DNA of 64,000 bases from NCEH01 sp043195125. Its GTDB lineage: Bacteria > Pseudomonadota > Alphaproteobacteria > Rhizobiales > Xanthobacteraceae. The stretch lies in NCBI RefSeq assembly GCF_043195125.1, contig NZ_JBAFWR010000010.1. The stretch is one strand, 5' to 3'. Under the pieces are notes generated by a model. It did not search any database and was not told the origin of the DNA. It saw nothing but the letters and a program-made list of their open reading frames with translations. Below are positions 24,314-33,621 of the stretch, in pieces; positions within the stretch are counted from its first letter, which is position 1, and each line of letters starts with the position of its first letter. The translations under genes were made by a program, and so were the position numbers.

Positions 24314-25279
24314 GTGGCACAGGTTCGAGCGGTCTTGGAGGTTCGCCAGGTTGCGATCTACTTCGTCGCGATCACGTCCGGGGCGTTCGCCGGTCTCACC
24401 GTCTCGAAGGCAGGGGCACTCGAGGTCGTCATCAATCCTGCTCTGGCGGTGATGCTGTTTGTGACCTTCCTCCAGGTTCCGCTGGCAGAACTCGGAGCGG
24501 CCCTACGCAATACCCGCTTCCTCGGCGTGTTGCTCGTGACGAACTTCGTCATCATGCCGACAGTCACCGCCGTGTTGGTGCAATTCCTGCCGGACGATCC
24601 GATGCTGCGGCTGGCGGTGCTGTTCGTGCTCCTGACGCCGTGCATCGATTACGTCGTGACCTTCACGCATCTCGGTCGCGGCGACGCTCGGCTGCTACTA
24701 GCAGCGACCCCGGCGCTCTTGCTATTTCAGATCGTGCTCTTGCCGATCTTCCTGAGATTGCTCTTGGGAAGCGATGCCTCTGACCTCGTCCAGCTTGGCC
24801 CCTTCATCCATGCGTTTATCTGGCTGATCGCCGTTCCCCTCGTGTTAGCTGGAGCGGTTCAGCTATGGGCCGCGCAAACGACGAGCGGGGATCGAGTGGC
24901 AACTGCTCTCGGGCTTCTTCCGGTGCCGGCGACCGCGCTTGTCCTCTTCCTCGTCTTGGCTTCCGTCATGCCGCGGATCGCTGAAGCGGGAACCGCCGCG
25001 TTGACGGCAGTACCAATCTACGTGGCCTACGCCGTTCTAGCGCCAGTGATAGGCTGGCTCACAGCGCGAAGTCTGCGCCTCGAACCAACCGCCGCCCGAG
25101 CCGTGTCGTTCAGTGCAGCGACTCGCAATTCGCTCGTCGTTCTGCCGCTCGCCTTCGCGGTTCCGGGGGGAGTGCCGCTGATTCCGGCGGTCATCGTCAC
25201 GCAGACGATCATCGAACTCGTTAGCGAGCTTCTCTATGTGCGCTGGATTCCTCGCCTATCTGGGAGACCAGCGATTTGA
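24314..25279 (+). CDS. BASS/ACR3-like arsenite or anion permease
   Basis: 321 residues, about ten helices, of the bile-acid/arsenite permease superfamily. LTPCIDYVVTFTHLGRGD (with the conserved Cys of ACR3 TM4) and FSAATRNSLVVLPLAFA are family motifs. GTG start 24314 with AGGAG at eight bases. No arsR, arsC or arsenite-binding regulator is adjacent, so arsenite export is likely but other anions are possible. Stands alone. Confidence 0.82.
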   Translation: MAQVRAVLEVRQVAIYFVAITSGAFAGLTVSKAGALEVVINPALAVMLFVTFLQVPLAELGAALRNTRFLGVLLVTNFVIMPTVTAVLVQFLPDDPMLRLAVLFVLLTPCIDYVVTFTHLGRGDARLLLAATPALLLFQIVLLPIFLRLLLGSDASDLVQLGPFIHAFIWLIAVPLVLAGAVQLWAAQTTSGDRVATALGLLPVPATALVLFLVLASVMPRIAEAGTAALTAVPIYVAYAVLAPVIGWLTARSLRLEPTAARAVSFSAATRNSLVVLPLAFAVPGGVPLIPAVIVTQTIIELVSELLYVRWIPRLSGRPAI

Positions 25280-25613
25280 TCGGCCACCGCCGATACCCGC
25301 TCCCCAGACGGACGCTTGACACACAATACCAACGACTCGGGAGCCAACTCGGATAAAACTACGAACACAGAGCCCCCGCATCGCTTCGTTGAAGGACTAG
25401 ATCAGCATGACTGAGACATAATCCGATTTCTATCCCGCTGTATCCGTTGTTGCTACGCCCTTCCTACTCATCTTCCGTTTCTCGGGAACAGACGCCACTC
25501 ATAGCCGTGCAACTGCGTGATCAACGGTTCGGGAGCGTTCTCGAGCCTGCCCGCAGGCAACGGTTTGCGATGCCTCAGCAGCGCTGCCGCCCGGCGAGCG
25601 AATGGAGGCATCG
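25280..25613. other. Intergenic stretch, no recognisable gene
   Basis: 334 bp between the permease and the HTH gene. Codon patterns in all frames are unconvincing and no homology, dyad or repeat was recognised. Confidence 0.4.
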
Positions 25614-25838
25614 ATGGATGACAGGAAGTATCTAACGGCTGAGGAAGTCTCGGACCGCTATCGCGGGAGCATCTCGGTTGGGACACTGAGAAATTGGCGC
25701 GCCATGAGGATTGGACCGGCCTACATCAAGATCGGAAAAGCAGTTCTATATCCGGTCGAAGTGCTTGAGGCGTGGGATCAAAAGAATATGGTGACGTGTC
25801 GTGTGTCAAAACGACTCACGATTGACGCTAGTGAGTGA
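25614..25838 (+). CDS. Excisionase-like helix-turn-helix protein
   Basis: 74 residues opening MDDRKYLTAEEVSDRY followed by GTLRNWRAMRIGPAYIKIGK, the MerR-like HTH_17/AlpA fold used by excisionases and small DNA-binding proteins of mobile elements. The expected KxGxxxLYP segment after the HTH is present (KIGKAVLYPVEVLEAW). No integrase is nearby. Its position beside gene remnants suggests a relic of an integrated element. Confidence 0.75.
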   Translation: MDDRKYLTAEEVSDRYRGSISVGTLRNWRAMRIGPAYIKIGKAVLYPVEVLEAWDQKNMVTCRVSKRLTIDASE

Positions 25839-25899
25839 GCGTGATCATCACGCAGGAGCACACAAAACCGCTCCCAAACACCGCCCCCTTGCAGCCTGT

Positions 25900-26401
25900 C
25901 GGCATGAGAATATCTTTTGTTTTTCAGATAGATAGCGGGAATGAGAGGGTCATGCTGAACAAAGCGTCGGACGAGGCGACTCAGGGCTGCACGTGCGCGC
26001 CTCACCCCTTGGCCAGTGCTCCAGCCGATGTTTGAAAAGCAGAGATCAAGAAAGCCGTAGATATCCCCGTCGTCCACCAATAATGCGCCATCCATGTAGG
26101 CCTCGCCGAGGGCAAGATCTGGATTGAGGAGCAGGCGCGGAATCACAGCTGGATCCACGATACGAATCGTAATTGACGGTGTTCCGTTACCGATGTGATG
26201 GACGCCTCCGTTCGGCGCGATCACAGTCAATCTGCCGTCGTGGATGATCTGCCCAAGCAGCCTCCGAAACAGGAGCATTGTCGCATTCGTGCTCATGTTT
26301 TTGAGCGACCGAATTAGGCTTGATCGACTCACTTCGCTATCAATCGGTTGGGGCCTCTCAGAAACGGTGGAAGCAGACGAAGGATCGGATTGGATGCTCA
26401 T
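25900..26401 (-). pseudogene. Truncated cyclopropane-fatty-acyl-phospholipid synthase
   Basis: The minus frame from 26401 (MSIQSDPSS) contains IIHDGRLTVIAPNGG, ALGEAYMDGALLVDDGDIYG and FLDLCFSNIG, the N-terminal domain of CFA synthase. Homology ends near residue 165 (RRFVQHDPLIPA); the SAM-binding catalytic domain is absent and the frame continues as unrelated sequence to 25778. A 5' fragment of a normally ~400-residue enzyme. An FNR/FixK-like box lies upstream at 26466-26479. Confidence 0.8.
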
Positions 26402-26465
26402 CCTTGGGCCCCACGCAGACGACGGCTGTTGAATGCCAATGAACCCCGCGGAGCGGGCGCATTCT

Positions 26466-26479
26466 TTGATTGGGGTTAA
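26466..26479 (-). promoter_or_regulatory. FNR/FixK-like box upstream of the CFA synthase remnant
   Basis: On the minus strand TTAAC-N4-ATCAA, two mismatches to TTGAT-N4-ATCAA. It is 65 bp upstream of the truncated gene. Same half-sites as the box at 47922. Confidence 0.4.
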
Positions 26480-26599
26480 ACATCGGTATTCGATGATGGC
26501 TTCAATCGATCGCCGATGAGAGCGGCCGCGACGACGGCTCGGGTGCACCGTGGGTTCCAGCAAAAGCGGAAGGCGACATTCACAACGCTCGACTGCTCT

Positions 26600-26613
26600 T
26601 TAACCCCGAGCAA
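26600..26613 (+). promoter_or_regulatory. Weak FNR/FixK-like box upstream of alcohol dehydrogenase
   Basis: TTAAC-N4-AGCAA, about 60 bp before the dehydrogenase start. Three mismatches to the consensus; listed because it matches related boxes at 26466, 45393 and 47922. Confidence 0.25.
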
Positions 26614-26673
26614 TGTTTCGCTTCGGTCGAGCCGAGAGACTATCGATACGTGATCGACACAAGGAGATCTTCA

Positions 26674-27747
26674 ATGGCATTGATGCGAGCAGCCGTTTTT
26701 GTCGAACCTGGCCGCATCGTCCTTGATGAAAAGCCGATTCCAGACATTGGTCCGCTTGACGCGCTCATCCGGATTACGACCACGACGATTTGTGGAACCG
26801 ACGTGCATATTCTCAAAGGTGAGTATCCGGTGGCCAAAGGCCTGACCATCGGTCACGAGCCGGTCGGGGTGATCGAGAAGCTCGGCTCCGCCGTTTCCGG
26901 TTTTCACGAGGGGCAGCGCGTCATCGCCGGCGCAATCACGCCGAGCGGTCATAGCAATGCTTGTCTTTGCGGCTATCACTCGCAGGACGGGGCAGGCACC
27001 AAGCACGGGTGGAAGCCGGCGGGCGGTTGGAAATTCGGCAACACGATCGATGGCTGTCAGGCCGAGTTCGTGTGCGTTCCTGATGCCATGGTCAATTTGA
27101 GTCTCGTACCCGAAGGCTTGACCGACGAACAGGTTCTGATGTGCCCGGACATCATGTCTACAGGCTTCGTCGGCGCGGAGAACGGAGACATTCGCATCGG
27201 CGATAGCGTCGTGGTTTTCGCTCAAGGGCCGATCGGCCTTTGTGCCACCGCCGGCGCCAAATTGAGAGGCGCCACGATGATCATCGCCGTCGATGCGATC
27301 GCCGAACGAATGGCCGTGTCGCGCATGCTCGGCGCGGACTTCATCATCGATTTCAAGAAAGCTGACCCTGTCGAGGAGATCATGAGGATCACGGACGGGC
27401 GCGGGGTTGATGTTGCGATCGAGGCCCTCGGGACGCAGGCAACCTTCGAGGCTGCGCTGCGCGTGCTGCGGCCGGGCGGCACGCTGTCGAGCCTTGGCGT
27501 CTACTCGACCGACCTTCGGATCCCGCTTGGGGCCTTCGTTGCTGGGCTAGGTGATCACAAGATCGTCACGGCGCTGTGTCCGGGTGGCAAGGAGCGGATG
27601 CGGCGGCTCATGGACGTGATCGCTTCCGGAAGGGTCGATCTGACGCCGCTGATCACCCACCGCTACAAGCTCGACGACATCGAGAATGCCTATGACCTCT
27701 TCTCCCATCAGCGTGACGGGGTGTTGAAGGTTGCCATTACTCCGTAG
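26674..27747 (+). CDS. Zinc-dependent secondary-type alcohol dehydrogenase (MDR family)
   Basis: 357 residues. Catalytic zinc ligands in TICGTDVHIL and TIGHEPVGVIEK; Rossmann fold in VVVFAQGPIGLCATAGAK. The insert GAGTKHGWKPAGGWKFGN and the absence of the four-Cys structural zinc cluster resemble the NAD(P)-dependent isopropanol/short-chain secondary alcohol dehydrogenases. Start 26674 (MALMRAAVF) has AAGGAG; the upstream in-frame ATGATC start lacks one. Monocistronic. Probably interconverts an alcohol and a ketone/aldehyde for redox balance. Confidence 0.92.
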   Translation: MALMRAAVFVEPGRIVLDEKPIPDIGPLDALIRITTTTICGTDVHILKGEYPVAKGLTIGHEPVGVIEKLGSAVSGFHEGQRVIAGAITPSGHSNACLCGYHSQDGAGTKHGWKPAGGWKFGNTIDGCQAEFVCVPDAMVNLSLVPEGLTDEQVLMCPDIMSTGFVGAENGDIRIGDSVVVFAQGPIGLCATAGAKLRGATMIIAVDAIAERMAVSRMLGADFIIDFKKADPVEEIMRITDGRGVDVAIEALGTQATFEAALRVLRPGGTLSSLGVYSTDLRIPLGAFVAGLGDHKIVTALCPGGKERMRRLMDVIASGRVDLTPLITHRYKLDDIENAYDLFSHQRDGVLKVAITP

Positions 27748-27789
27748 CGCCTGAAGCGCCACTCGTTGCCGATACACTGCTGCGACGAA

Positions 27790-28053
27790 CTACTGGTCCT
27801 TAACCAAGCGCTTTTCTAAAACATTCGGAAGCCTCAAGATGTCTCGGGAGGAAAGCAGTTCTTCACCCTTCGATCCCCGGGGTGACACGACACCATCTTC
27901 GCCCTGATATCGGTGGTCACCCTTACCGTTCGAAGAGTTGTGGAGCCCAGCTTCAATTTTCGCGGAGAATTTCCGGTTCCGCTTGATCTCAACCACGAAG
28001 GGCCGAACCGACTGTTTCATCCGTCCTCTCCAATCTCTCGGCAGGGCTTGCAT
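27790..28053 (-). CDS. Hypothetical basic protein
   Basis: About 87 residues from MQALPRDWRGRMKQ, followed by RPFVVEIKRNRKFS, then a charged tail. Short basic proteins containing RPFVVEIKR are common in rhizobial genomes, often near mobile elements, but have no known function. Start uncertain (a TTG at 28092 extends it). Weak ribosome binding site. Could be spurious. Confidence 0.35.
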   Translation of the reverse strand: MQALPRDWRGRMKQSVRPFVVEIKRNRKFSAKIEAGLHNSSNGKGDHRYQGEDGVVSPRGSKGEELLSSRDILRLPNVLEKRLVKDQ

Positions 28054-28237
28054 GCTACGACACCGATGTGACTGGCGTTTGATCTCAGTCAATTCCGTCG
28101 CAGCGGCACACTTACCTCAACCAATACATCGTCACTCGAAGGACCGGACTGCCTGGCAAACGCCGGAGTGCCGAACTCGACTTCCCGCCAAGCGGCATTC
28201 GGGCCCCCAAGGCCTTTTGAGCGACAGGGGTCGCGCG

Positions 28238-28462
28238 TCAGCGCGATCCAGACCTATCCCGCGGCCATTCCTGCAACGCAACAATCCAGAGACCCACCAA
28301 GTTGGCCAGAGGCACGAGCGCAACGATCGACCAAAGTGGCGAGAATCCAATTCGAGCGAGAATGCGTCCGACGGGGTAAAGCAGCAGCGTGACAAACAAG
28401 ACGAAAGCGATCCAGTGCCAAGCCGACCAATAGCCAATCATCATATAGGGTTGGTCCATCAT
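28238..28462 (-). CDS. Small two-helix membrane protein
   Basis: 74 residues from MMDQPYMMIGYWSAWHW: two hydrophobic helices with LLLYPVGRILARIGFSPLWS and ALVPLANLVGLWIVAL, a pattern common in small inner-membrane proteins associated with stress operons. AAGGA lies seven bases before the ATG. About 210 bp downstream of ppk2 on the same strand. No function recognised. Confidence 0.7.
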   Translation of the reverse strand: MMDQPYMMIGYWSAWHWIAFVLFVTLLLYPVGRILARIGFSPLWSIVALVPLANLVGLWIVALQEWPRDRSGSR

Positions 28463-28672
28463 TAGAATGTCCTTAGCACTTTTGCTGCGTGAATTCACAA
28501 CCTGAGATACAAGAATCTGCGAAGGGGCGAGCCCTCCGTCCAGGCTCGTCGCGGCAACACGCAAAGCCAGATACTTCTCGTGTCAACACCACCAATTGAC
28601 ATGTCTCAGCAGCCATGCCGACCTAACGTGCGACGATTTCATCGTAAGATGGCAAGTTCTATGCTGGACTAA

Positions 28673-29443
28673 TTACTCCGAGATAAGGCCGTTCGTAACC
28701 GCCGCCTTGTCGTACAAGAATACGAGATTGGGGTCGGGGAGGTCGCGAGCGCGGTCCTTACCGTCGAAGTCGAAGCGCGTCAGGAAATCTCGGATGACAT
28801 TAAGCCGTGCCTCTGACTTGTCGTCCGCGCGCACGACGGTCCAGGGCGCAAATGGCGTGTGCGTACGGGCCAGCATCTCGTTCCGGGCTACACTATAATC
28901 GTCCCAGTGCTTTGTCGCTGTATCGTCGATCGGGCTCAGCTTCCACTGCTTGAGCGGATCGTCGCGGCGATCCTTCAGCCGGCGCTTCTGTTCGGTTCGC
29001 GAGATATCCAAATAGTATTTGAGGATGGTGACGCCACAATGGGCGAGCAGCTGCTCGAACAGCGGGGCCGTCATGAGGAACTCGTCATATTCCTCGTTGC
29101 TGCAGAAGCCCATTACCCGCTCGACCCCGGCGCGATTGTACCAACTGCGGTTGAACAGCACGATCTCCCCGCCTGCCGGCAGATGCGGCACCCAACGTTG
29201 GAAATACCAAGACTTCTGGTCTCGGTCGGACGGTTTGCCCAGTGCGACCACCCGCGTCTCGCGCGGGCTGAGATGCTCAACGATTCGCTTGATCGTTCCA
29301 TCCTTGCCGGAGGCGTCCCGTCCTTCGAAGATCACGAGAACCTTCTTGCTGGATTTGATGAGGTGCTTCTGAAGGCCCGCCAGCTCCACCTGGAGTTCGT
29401 GAAGTGCTTGTCTGGTGGCTTCGTGTTTTTCTTTCTTGCCCAT
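28673..29443 (-). CDS. ppk2: Polyphosphate kinase 2 (PPK2)
   Basis: 256 residues of the class I PPK2 fold. Walker A GRDASGKDGTIKRIVEHL, Walker B/lid NRSWYNRAGVERVMGF, and the FEQLLAHCGV and KRRLKDRRDDPLKQWK segments are intact. The enzyme transfers phosphate between polyphosphate and nucleoside diphosphates, regenerating ATP or GTP from polyP. In this window it fits with phosphorylase, phosphoketolase and AMP phosphorylase as phosphate-driven energy metabolism. Confidence 0.95.
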   Translation of the reverse strand: MGKKEKHEATRQALHELQVELAGLQKHLIKSSKKVLVIFEGRDASGKDGTIKRIVEHLSPRETRVVALGKPSDRDQKSWYFQRWVPHLPAGGEIVLFNRSWYNRAGVERVMGFCSNEEYDEFLMTAPLFEQLLAHCGVTILKYYLDISRTEQKRRLKDRRDDPLKQWKLSPIDDTATKHWDDYSVARNEMLARTHTPFAPWTVVRADDKSEARLNVIRDFLTRFDFDGKDRARDLPDPNLVFLYDKAAVTNGLISE

Positions 29444-29638
29444 CTGGAATTCCTGTCATGAAGTTTGTTGCATTCCGAAGTATCGTCGGTTGCAATTCAA
29501 CGGTACGAAAGCGCAGCCGCCTGCCAACCTAGACAGGCGTTCACCGGGGGCCGATCCTACTCAGTCGGATATCTTCGGCTTGCCAATTCGTAACTCCCAT
29601 TCTCTCGCTGAATCGCGATCTAAAGGCGCCGAAATCCA

Positions 29639-30901
29639 TCAGTGCGCCGTTTCAAGAGCGGCGGGAGAGTTAACCCGTGCCAGGAGGCCCGGGATACCAA
29701 GACTTCCGACGACGCCTCCCAGCACCACGAGGGCCGTTAGCGTGAAGGGCGCGTTTGGCACGAAGGAAACCCCAAACAGCAGACCGCCAGCGGCCGATCC
29801 TGCCGCTTGGCCGAGACTTGCGGCCGCAGTCTGCCGACCCAATTCCGCTCCTTGCCTTTCCCCCGCACTGAGCGAAATCCAGTACGTCGCGATGGGGGAG
29901 AGGATACCAGCGCTGGCCGCGATCGCGGCTACGACGATGGCCGTAGGCACGGTCGCTGCGGCGAATGGCACGGCGGCGACGCTCACTGCCAAGACAACAA
30001 GGGCGGGCGTGAGGAACCAGCGTGTGGTCTGCGGCTTGACGAGCGGCGAGAAGATGATCGTTTGAGCGACCAACATGACGAGGCTGCACACACTGAACAT
30101 GAGCCCGATCTGGTAGGTACTCATGTCGAGAACTTGCATTCCGCGAAGCGACAGGCCGACTTCGAAGGCACCCACAGCCGCGGCGGTTACGAACGAAATG
30201 ACAAGGAGGCGTGGAAGGGCGGCACGGCCCTCAGGCCCACTTGCAACTCCCTCCTGATTTACGCCGCGCTCCATGGCGTCAGGCACAAAGAACCATACTG
30301 CCAGCGCCACCAGAAGCGAAAAGCCCGATGTCGTTAAATAGGGTGAAAGGGAAATTGCAGCCTCGCCCGAGCCTGGAAGGAGTTCGCGGGCGACAACCAC
30401 GGTGAAGCTTCCCAGCATCGGCCCGACCAGGAAGCCGATGGCACCGGCAATGTTGAGCAGAGCAAAGCGGCGCGCGCGCCATTCCTTGGTCCGAGCATAG
30501 TCGCCGACAAGGGCATAGGCTGCGGGCACAATGGAAGCCGCGAACAACCCGTTCAGGAAGCGGCCGAGATAGAGCAGAGGGAGGCCATCGGCGAGCGCAA
30601 ACAGTGCCAGGGTCAAGGAGAACCCCATCAGTCCCGCGAGCAGCACGGGGCGGCTACCATGCCGATCCGCAAGGCGGCCCCATAGTGGTGCGAACAAAAA
30701 CAGCGCGAGGGTGTAGGTTCCGGTCAGTATGCCGGTATGCCGCGATAGGACAGTAGGATCCGTCGTTCCTGCTATCCGTTGAATCGCAAGCGGAAGTATC
30801 GGCAGAAGGAACCCGTAACCCACGGTAATCGTGAACATTGCTAGAAGCAATGAGATCATCATCCACCATCGCAATGGCTGGAAGGAACTTGCCGCGATCA
30901 C
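29639..30901 (-). CDS. MFS transporter coupled to the CPD-type copper ATPase
   Basis: 420 residues, twelve helices, with motif A WGRLADRHGSRPVLLAG. GTG start at 30901 overlaps the ATPase stop (GTGA), so the two are translationally coupled. The gene resembles tetracycline/multidrug-type DHA1 carriers; coupling to a metal pump suggests export of a metal complex or a linked stress compound (inference). Confidence 0.88.
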   Translation of the reverse strand: MIAASSFQPLRWWMMISLLLAMFTITVGYGFLLPILPLAIQRIAGTTDPTVLSRHTGILTGTYTLALFLFAPLWGRLADRHGSRPVLLAGLMGFSLTLALFALADGLPLLYLGRFLNGLFAASIVPAAYALVGDYARTKEWRARRFALLNIAGAIGFLVGPMLGSFTVVVARELLPGSGEAAISLSPYLTTSGFSLLVALAVWFFVPDAMERGVNQEGVASGPEGRAALPRLLVISFVTAAAVGAFEVGLSLRGMQVLDMSTYQIGLMFSVCSLVMLVAQTIIFSPLVKPQTTRWFLTPALVVLAVSVAAVPFAAATVPTAIVVAAIAASAGILSPIATYWISLSAGERQGAELGRQTAAASLGQAAGSAAGGLLFGVSFVPNAPFTLTALVVLGGVVGSLGIPGLLARVNSPAALETAH

Positions 30902-33306
30902 GCCGCCGCCTCGACTGCGTCTTCCGTTGAACCACTTTGGACTCTGCTGTCGCGCGTGATGCCGGCCAGCCGTGTGCGCTTGAGCATCAGGGCGTTGATC
31001 GCCACCAGAGCCGAGCTGCCCGACATGGCGAGAGCGGCGATTTCGGGGCTCAGCAGCATTGGGTAGAGCACGCCCGCTGCGAGCGGGAAGGCGATGACAT
31101 TGTAGGCCACGGCCCACCACAGGTTCTGGTGCATCTTGCGCAGGGTTGCGCGGGAGAGCTCGATGGCGCCGACGATGTCGTACGGATCGCTCTTCATCAG
31201 CACGACGTCGGCGCTCTCGATGGCGACGTCCGTCCCCGCACCGATGGCGAACCCCACATCGGCCTGGGTGAGTGCCGGAGCGTCGTTGACGCCGTCGCCG
31301 ACCATCCCGACCTTGTGGCCTTGTGCCTGCAGCTCCTGAATCTTCGCCGCCTTCTGGCCCGGCAGTACATCGGCCAGCACCATATCAATGCCGAGAGTTG
31401 CGGCGATTCGCTTCGCCGTGCCGGCGTTGTCGCCGGTCAGCATGGCGACCTGGACGCCACGCTCGCGCAGCTTGGCTACGGTCGCCTGGGCGGTCGGGCG
31501 CGGTGCGTCGGCGATCGCGACGATGCCGAGAAGGCGGCCGCCACGGGCGACATGAACCACGGTTCGGCCGGCGCCCTTCAACTGCTCCGCCGCATCGGCG
31601 AGTTCGTCAAGGCCGATCTTTTCCTCGTCCATGAGCCGACGGTTGCCGAGAAACGTCGTCTGACCCTCGATCTCGGCGCGGGCGCCTTTCCCCTCGAGAT
31701 TGAGGAAGGACTGCGCGTCCGGCACAGTGAGCCCTTCAGCGCGCTCGATGATCGCCAGCGCGAGCGGATGATCCGAACCGTGCTCGACCGCGGCCGCGAT
31801 GCGCAGCACCTCATCGGGCGACGCCTGGCCTGCCGCGATCACGTCGACCACGCGCGGCTGACCCATGGTCAGCGTGCCGGTCTTGTCGAAAACGATGACG
31901 TCGAGCTTGGTCGCATCCTCCAGCGCGGACGCGTTCTTGAACAGGATGCCGTTCATCGCGCCGAGCCCGGTTCCCACCATCACCGCCATCGGCGTGGCGA
32001 GCCCGAGCGCATCGGGACAGGCGATGACAAAGACGGTGATGGTCAGCGTCAGCGCGAAGAGGAGGGTCTGACCGATCCAGAAATACCAGACCGCGAAGGT
32101 GACGAGACCGATCAGGATCGCCGCGAGCACAAGCCATTGCGAGGCCCGATCGGCGAGAAGCTGCGCCGGCGCCTTGGAATTCTGCGCTTCCTGGACGAGC
32201 TTGACGATTTGGGCGAGGGCCGTGTCGGCACCCACCTTCGTCGCCTTGTAGCGCAAGCTGCCACTCTTGTTGATGGTGGCTCCGATGACCATGTCGCCCG
32301 GCTTCTTCGAGACCGGCATCGACTCGCCCGTCAACATCGATTCATCGACGTCGGAGCGACCTTCGAAAACCTCGCCGTCCACAGGGATTTTGTTGCCGGG
32401 ACGCAGAATGACCGTATCGCCCAGTAGGACCTCGGCGGTCGGGATCTCGATCTCGGCACCGCTCCTGAGCACCGTGGCCTTGGGCGGCGCGAGGTCCATG
32501 AGCTGACGGATTGCCTCCGACGCGCCAGCTCGTGCCCGCATCTCAAGCCAGTGTCCGAGCAGAATGAACACCAACAGAACGGCAACAGCCTCGTAGAACT
32601 GCTGGCCTTTGAAGAAAAAGGTCGAGCCGACGCTGAACAGGTAGCCCGTGCCGACACTGAGCAGCACCAATACCGCCATGTTGAGCACGCCGTTGCGCAG
32701 CGCGCGGATCGCCGCGACGACGAAGGGCCAACTCGGATAGAGGATCGCGGCGCTCGCGAGAACGAAAAGGAGGATCTCGCGATCGAGGCCGAATGGCGGA
32801 TCGATGCGCAGGAAATCCATGCCCATCGGCTGCAGCAGAAATATCGGCACGGAGAAAATCAACGCGACCCAGAACCGGTTGCGCATGTCCCGGACCATGC
32901 CCTGCATGTCCATTCCCGCGCCATGACCCATCTCATGGGCCATGGCATCGTGCGAGATCGGCATCGCCTTACCCGGCGTCCCAGAGGCAGGATGCGCCCC
33001 GTGGCCCGCGTGACCGGCGCCATGACGATGCGGCGCCGCCGGATGCGCCGGCGGCACGGTCGTCTCGTTTGGCACGCATTGGTGCCTCGGAACCACCTCG
33101 CCGCGGCAATGGAAGCCGCAGGCGATCACCTCGGCCTGGATGGTCTCCAGGCTGGTACGTGTCTCGTCGAAGCCGACCGTAGCCGTGCCGGACGCGAAGT
33201 TGACGGCGGCGGAGGTGACACCGGGCAATCGACGCAGGCGCTTCTCGACCACGAGCGGATCGAGCACATCGAAGAATTGCTCCACGTCAATTGTTGTGGT
33301 CGTCAC
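30898..33306 (-). CDS. CopB-like P1B ATPase with CPD transmembrane motif
   Basis: 802 residues. N-terminal HMA-like fold (IDVEQFFDVLDPLVVEKRL) lacks CxxC, then a His/Met-rich loop (HRHGAGHAGHGAH, MAHEMGHGAGMDMQGM) as in CopB. TM6 reads VIACPDALGLATP, with Asp where CopB has CPH and CopA has CPC. DKTGTLTMG, EHGSDHPLA, GDGVNDAP, YNVIAFPLAAG in TM7 and MSGSSALVAIN in TM8 are intact, pointing to copper. GTG start 33306 with CAGGAG; longer frame to 33354 possible. Downstream MFS coupled by GTGA; Cys-rich peptide gene lies 72 bp upstream. Confidence 0.92.
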   Translation of the reverse strand: MTTTTIDVEQFFDVLDPLVVEKRLRRLPGVTSAAVNFASGTATVGFDETRTSLETIQAEVIACGFHCRGEVVPRHQCVPNETTVPPAHPAAPHRHGAGHAGHGAHPASGTPGKAMPISHDAMAHEMGHGAGMDMQGMVRDMRNRFWVALIFSVPIFLLQPMGMDFLRIDPPFGLDREILLFVLASAAILYPSWPFVVAAIRALRNGVLNMAVLVLLSVGTGYLFSVGSTFFFKGQQFYEAVAVLLVFILLGHWLEMRARAGASEAIRQLMDLAPPKATVLRSGAEIEIPTAEVLLGDTVILRPGNKIPVDGEVFEGRSDVDESMLTGESMPVSKKPGDMVIGATINKSGSLRYKATKVGADTALAQIVKLVQEAQNSKAPAQLLADRASQWLVLAAILIGLVTFAVWYFWIGQTLLFALTLTITVFVIACPDALGLATPMAVMVGTGLGAMNGILFKNASALEDATKLDVIVFDKTGTLTMGQPRVVDVIAAGQASPDEVLRIAAAVEHGSDHPLALAIIERAEGLTVPDAQSFLNLEGKGARAEIEGQTTFLGNRRLMDEEKIGLDELADAAEQLKGAGRTVVHVARGGRLLGIVAIADAPRPTAQATVAKLRERGVQVAMLTGDNAGTAKRIAATLGIDMVLADVLPGQKAAKIQELQAQGHKVGMVGDGVNDAPALTQADVGFAIGAGTDVAIESADVVLMKSDPYDIVGAIELSRATLRKMHQNLWWAVAYNVIAFPLAAGVLYPMLLSPEIAALAMSGSSALVAINALMLKRTRLAGITRDSRVQSGSTEDAVEAAA

Positions 33307-33378
33307 AACCGGCGTCTCCTGTCGAAATCGGAGCGGATGCCCACCACGAACCACCCGCCTTTTTCACGGATCGCGCTG

Positions 33379-33621
33379 TCAACTGCCGCCGCAGCAGCCG
33401 GTCTTCTTCGGGTGATGACCAGCACTGGAGACTGACTTGTCCAGTTCGCCAGCGGGCGCGACCGTGTCGGGCGCCGCAGCATTTTCGTAATTGCCGCAGG
33501 AGCCAAGAGCATTCGCTTTCTCCGCGGCCTCTGCGCCGGCATGGCCATCGCAGCAGGAAGAGGCATTTGGGACCGAATGCTCGGAGGTCGTCTTGGTCTG
33601 GTCGGCAGACGTGGTGCTCAT
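33379..33621 (-). CDS. Small Cys-rich (metallothionein-like) protein
   Basis: 80 residues from MSTTSADQTKTTSEHS with SSCCDGHAG, GSCGN and a terminal HHPKKTGCCGGS: five cysteines in CC and single positions plus histidines, a soft-metal-binding composition. AGGAG eight bases before the start. It is the first gene of the unit with the CPD ATPase and MFS. No named family; likely a cytoplasmic copper buffer or donor (no signal peptide). Confidence 0.7.
   Translation of the reverse strand: MSTTSADQTKTTSEHSVPNASSCCDGHAGAEAAEKANALGSCGNYENAAAPDTVAPAGELDKSVSSAGHHPKKTGCCGGS

Noticed and set aside
30937..32427. Long plus-strand frame opposite the CPD ATPase
   Set aside because: Shadow of the ATPase reading frame; charge-rich low-complexity product.
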